Assembly: GCA_001823095.1 (NCBI GenBank)
Contig: MHTL01000002.1
Location: 1 to 49,598 of the forward strand
Direction of reading: 5' to 3'
DNA from: Candidatus Vogelbacteria bacterium RIFOXYD1_FULL_51_18
GTDB lineage: Bacteria; Patescibacteriota; Minisyncoccia; Phycocordibacterales; UBA9988
Length of the DNA stretch: 49,598 nucleotides
The translations under genes were made by a program, and so were the position numbers. The notes beneath the pieces were generated by a model, which saw only the letters and a program-made list of their open reading frames with translations, was not told where the DNA came from and made no database searches. How positions within the stretch are numbered: position 1 is the stretch's first letter; every line of letters starts with the position of its first letter. Below, piece after piece: positions 48,408-49,598 of the stretch.

Positions 48408-48456
48408 TTTATAACTTAGTATTTGGTGCTTGATACTCAGTACTTAATACTTGCAA
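48408..48456. repeat. Degenerate CTTGATACTT-type direct repeats
   Basis: Short words of the form (A)CTTAGTATT, CTTGATACT, AGTACTT, AATACTTG run in tandem. Similar text occurs at 28309-28335 and, inverted, at 49572-49598. Confidence 0.6.
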
Positions 48457-48466
48457 CTTTTGTACC

Positions 48467-49486
48467 ATGTCCACGAATTATCAAAAGCAGATCGCTAAGA
48501 ACAAAGGGGCGGTTATTAGCACTCTCGTCGTTGCCTTTCTTGCTACTTATATGGTAATGAGCAATGGAGGGTTTTCATTAAAAAGCGCGAAGGTCGCCGG
48601 TGTGCCACAAGGAGCAGAAGAAGCGGCTGCACTGGAGCAACTTGCGCAGGTGAGTAGTGTTGGTACGGCGGCGAATATTCCTGTTATCACTTCTTATGCT
48701 ATTTTCGGTTACGGGTCAGCAACAAGCACACTTGTTTTGTCTGGATCGGGTTTCTCTACCACAAGTAACATGGTTACTATATGCCGTGTGACCGAATCAG
48801 GCGCATGTGCATCAAGGCGCCCTGATGTCATCTTTATCTATGATATTCGGGCATTTCCCGAATCTGCAACGTCATCGAAAATCGCATTTAATCTTCCTAG
48901 AACATATTCTAACGGGACTCTTACGCAAGTGTATCAACCTCATCTGCTAGCTGTATACAATAAAACTACAAAAAAATATTCAGGGAGAATACGCCTGCAA
49001 TCCCTATTGCATGGTGACCAAATAGTACCCGCCGCAATATGGACGTTAGTCAGTGCTCCGGGGCCAATAGTAACTCGTCCCAGCTATCTTGGGGCAACTA
49101 GCACGATTACTGCGCAGATGACCTTTCGTGTTAGGGCGCAGGGAGGGACACTTCTAAAACCAAACATCAGAGACTTTGGCCTTGCATTTGTCTCGTCACT
49201 CTCCTCTACTTCCTCTATACAAAATGCAACAAAGGTTATTGGCGCAGGATATCCCGGTTTTTACTCAATAATTGATAGTATCTCTCCGTCTGATAGTTCA
49301 GTTGGCGATGGCGGTGAATATTTAGTAACAGTTAAAAGTATATTTGTGCCGCAACGACAAAATCAACGGACTGAACTTGTGTATTACACAGCAACATCTA
49401 CGAAAGCAATGATAGGCGGTAAGGTATATTACTCTACTGGTAACAATGGAAAAGGCTGGCGCACTACCGGTGTTTATTTTCCTTAA
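48467..49486 (+). CDS. Secreted protein of unknown function (339 aa)
   Basis: An N-terminal anchor or signal (about 14-34, GAVISTLVVAFLATYMVMSNGG) follows a short basic segment. The mature part is Ser/Thr-rich and beta-rich, with a segment resembling an IPT/TIG domain (ITSYAIFGYGSATSTLVLSGSGFSTTSNMVTIC). Cysteines are few. No family assigned. It follows the CTTGATACTT repeats and is closed by the terminator at 49499. The start is uncertain. Confidence 0.7.
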   Translation: MSTNYQKQIAKNKGAVISTLVVAFLATYMVMSNGGFSLKSAKVAGVPQGAEEAAALEQLAQVSSVGTAANIPVITSYAIFGYGSATSTLVLSGSGFSTTSNMVTICRVTESGACASRRPDVIFIYDIRAFPESATSSKIAFNLPRTYSNGTLTQVYQPHLLAVYNKTTKKYSGRIRLQSLLHGDQIVPAAIWTLVSAPGPIVTRPSYLGATSTITAQMTFRVRAQGGTLLKPNIRDFGLAFVSSLSSTSSIQNATKVIGAGYPGFYSIIDSISPSDSSVGDGGEYLVTVKSIFVPQRQNQRTELVYYTATSTKAMIGGKVYYSTGNNGKGWRTTGVYFP

Positions 49487-49498
49487 CCAATAAGTCTT

Positions 49499-49532
49499 TT
49501 AAAAAAGTCTCCGCTACGGCGGAGGCTTTTTT
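49499..49532 (+). terminator. Intrinsic terminator of the last secreted protein
   Basis: AAAAAAG-TCTCCGC-TAC-GGCGGAG-GCTTTTTT; the stem core again contains CTCCGC/GCGGAG. Confidence 0.85.
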
Positions 49533-49571
49533 GATGGGAGATTTCTGCTAGAATGGCCATGAGAGGCAAGG

Positions 49572-49598
49572 AACAAGTATCAAGTAATAAGTATCAAG
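49572..49598. repeat. AAGTATCAAGTAATAAGTATCAAG repeat at the window edge
   Basis: This is the reverse complement of the CTTGATACTT type seen at 48408 and 28309. The window ends inside it. Confidence 0.6.

Noticed and set aside
49559-49598. Possible gene start MRGKEQ at the window edge
   Set aside because: Only 13 codons are visible, and they run into the CTTGATACTT-type repeat.
1-49598. CRISPR array, rRNA genes, prophage or insertion sequence
   Set aside because: I saw no regularly spaced direct repeats, no rRNA core sequence, no transposase and no phage structural gene.

Overview
The window is a gene-dense bacterial chromosome segment. It is best explained as a member of the Candidate Phyla Radiation (Patescibacteria, probably a Parcubacteria-type lineage). 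The reasons are the compact gene order, many small secreted proteins of unknown function, a type IV pilus/competence set as the main envelope machinery, a trigger factor lacking its PPIase domain, a split ComEC, and a triose-phosphate isomerase/phosphoglycerate kinase pair as the only central-carbon genes seen. This assignment is inferred from gene content; no rRNA is present. TGA ends many intact genes, so the code looks standard.

Layout. 1-2.3 kb: a DsbA-like/VKOR disulfide pair, tRNA-Gly(GCC), a small ORF, an aminotransferase remnant and HU. 2.3-12 kb, mostly minus strand: RNase Y, ClpP, an AT-richer block (histidine phosphatase, NUDIX hydrolase, nucleotidyltransferase), trigger factor, two small envelope proteins, a membrane pyrophosphatase and NusA. 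12-21.7 kb: three secreted proteins, then a pilus assembly operon (PilB, PilC and three pilin-like proteins). 21.7-31.7 kb: TpiA, Pgk, HIT, RecJ, RNase HI, ComEC permease, a separate ComEC-type metallo-beta-lactamase protein, L28 and a site-2 protease. 32.5-40 kb: rpsL-rpsG-fusA, then tuf-rpsJ-rplC-rplD-rplW-rplB. 40-43.8 kb: a membrane protein, a large repeat protein with a peptidoglycan-binding domain, and an AbiEii-type toxin-antitoxin pair. 43.9-45.4 kb: secE-nusG-rplK, interrupted by a broken GIY-YIG gene. 45.5-48.3 kb: dCTP deaminase, ThyX and thymidylate kinase, three steps from dCTP towards dTTP. 48.4-49.6 kb: a secreted protein of unknown function.

How the genes work together. The pilus operon, ComEC permease, ComEC-type MBL protein, RecJ and RNase HI could supply much of a DNA-uptake and nucleotide-salvage route. 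The DsbA/VKOR pair would oxidise exported proteins. The membrane pyrophosphatase would recover energy from pyrophosphate.

Most notable observations. (1) More than a dozen genes have a TANNNT -10 box six or seven bases before the start codon, which indicates leaderless mRNAs; clpP shows a full TTGACA-17-TATATT-6-ATG. (2) A family of GC-rich palindromes with a TCCGCC...GGCGGA core lies between genes and also in frame inside tig, recJ, a related form in fusA, and secreted-protein genes. (3) A probable unrecognised small RNA lies opposite fusA and tuf in the only long intergenic gap, with a consensus promoter, two hairpins and an intrinsic terminator.
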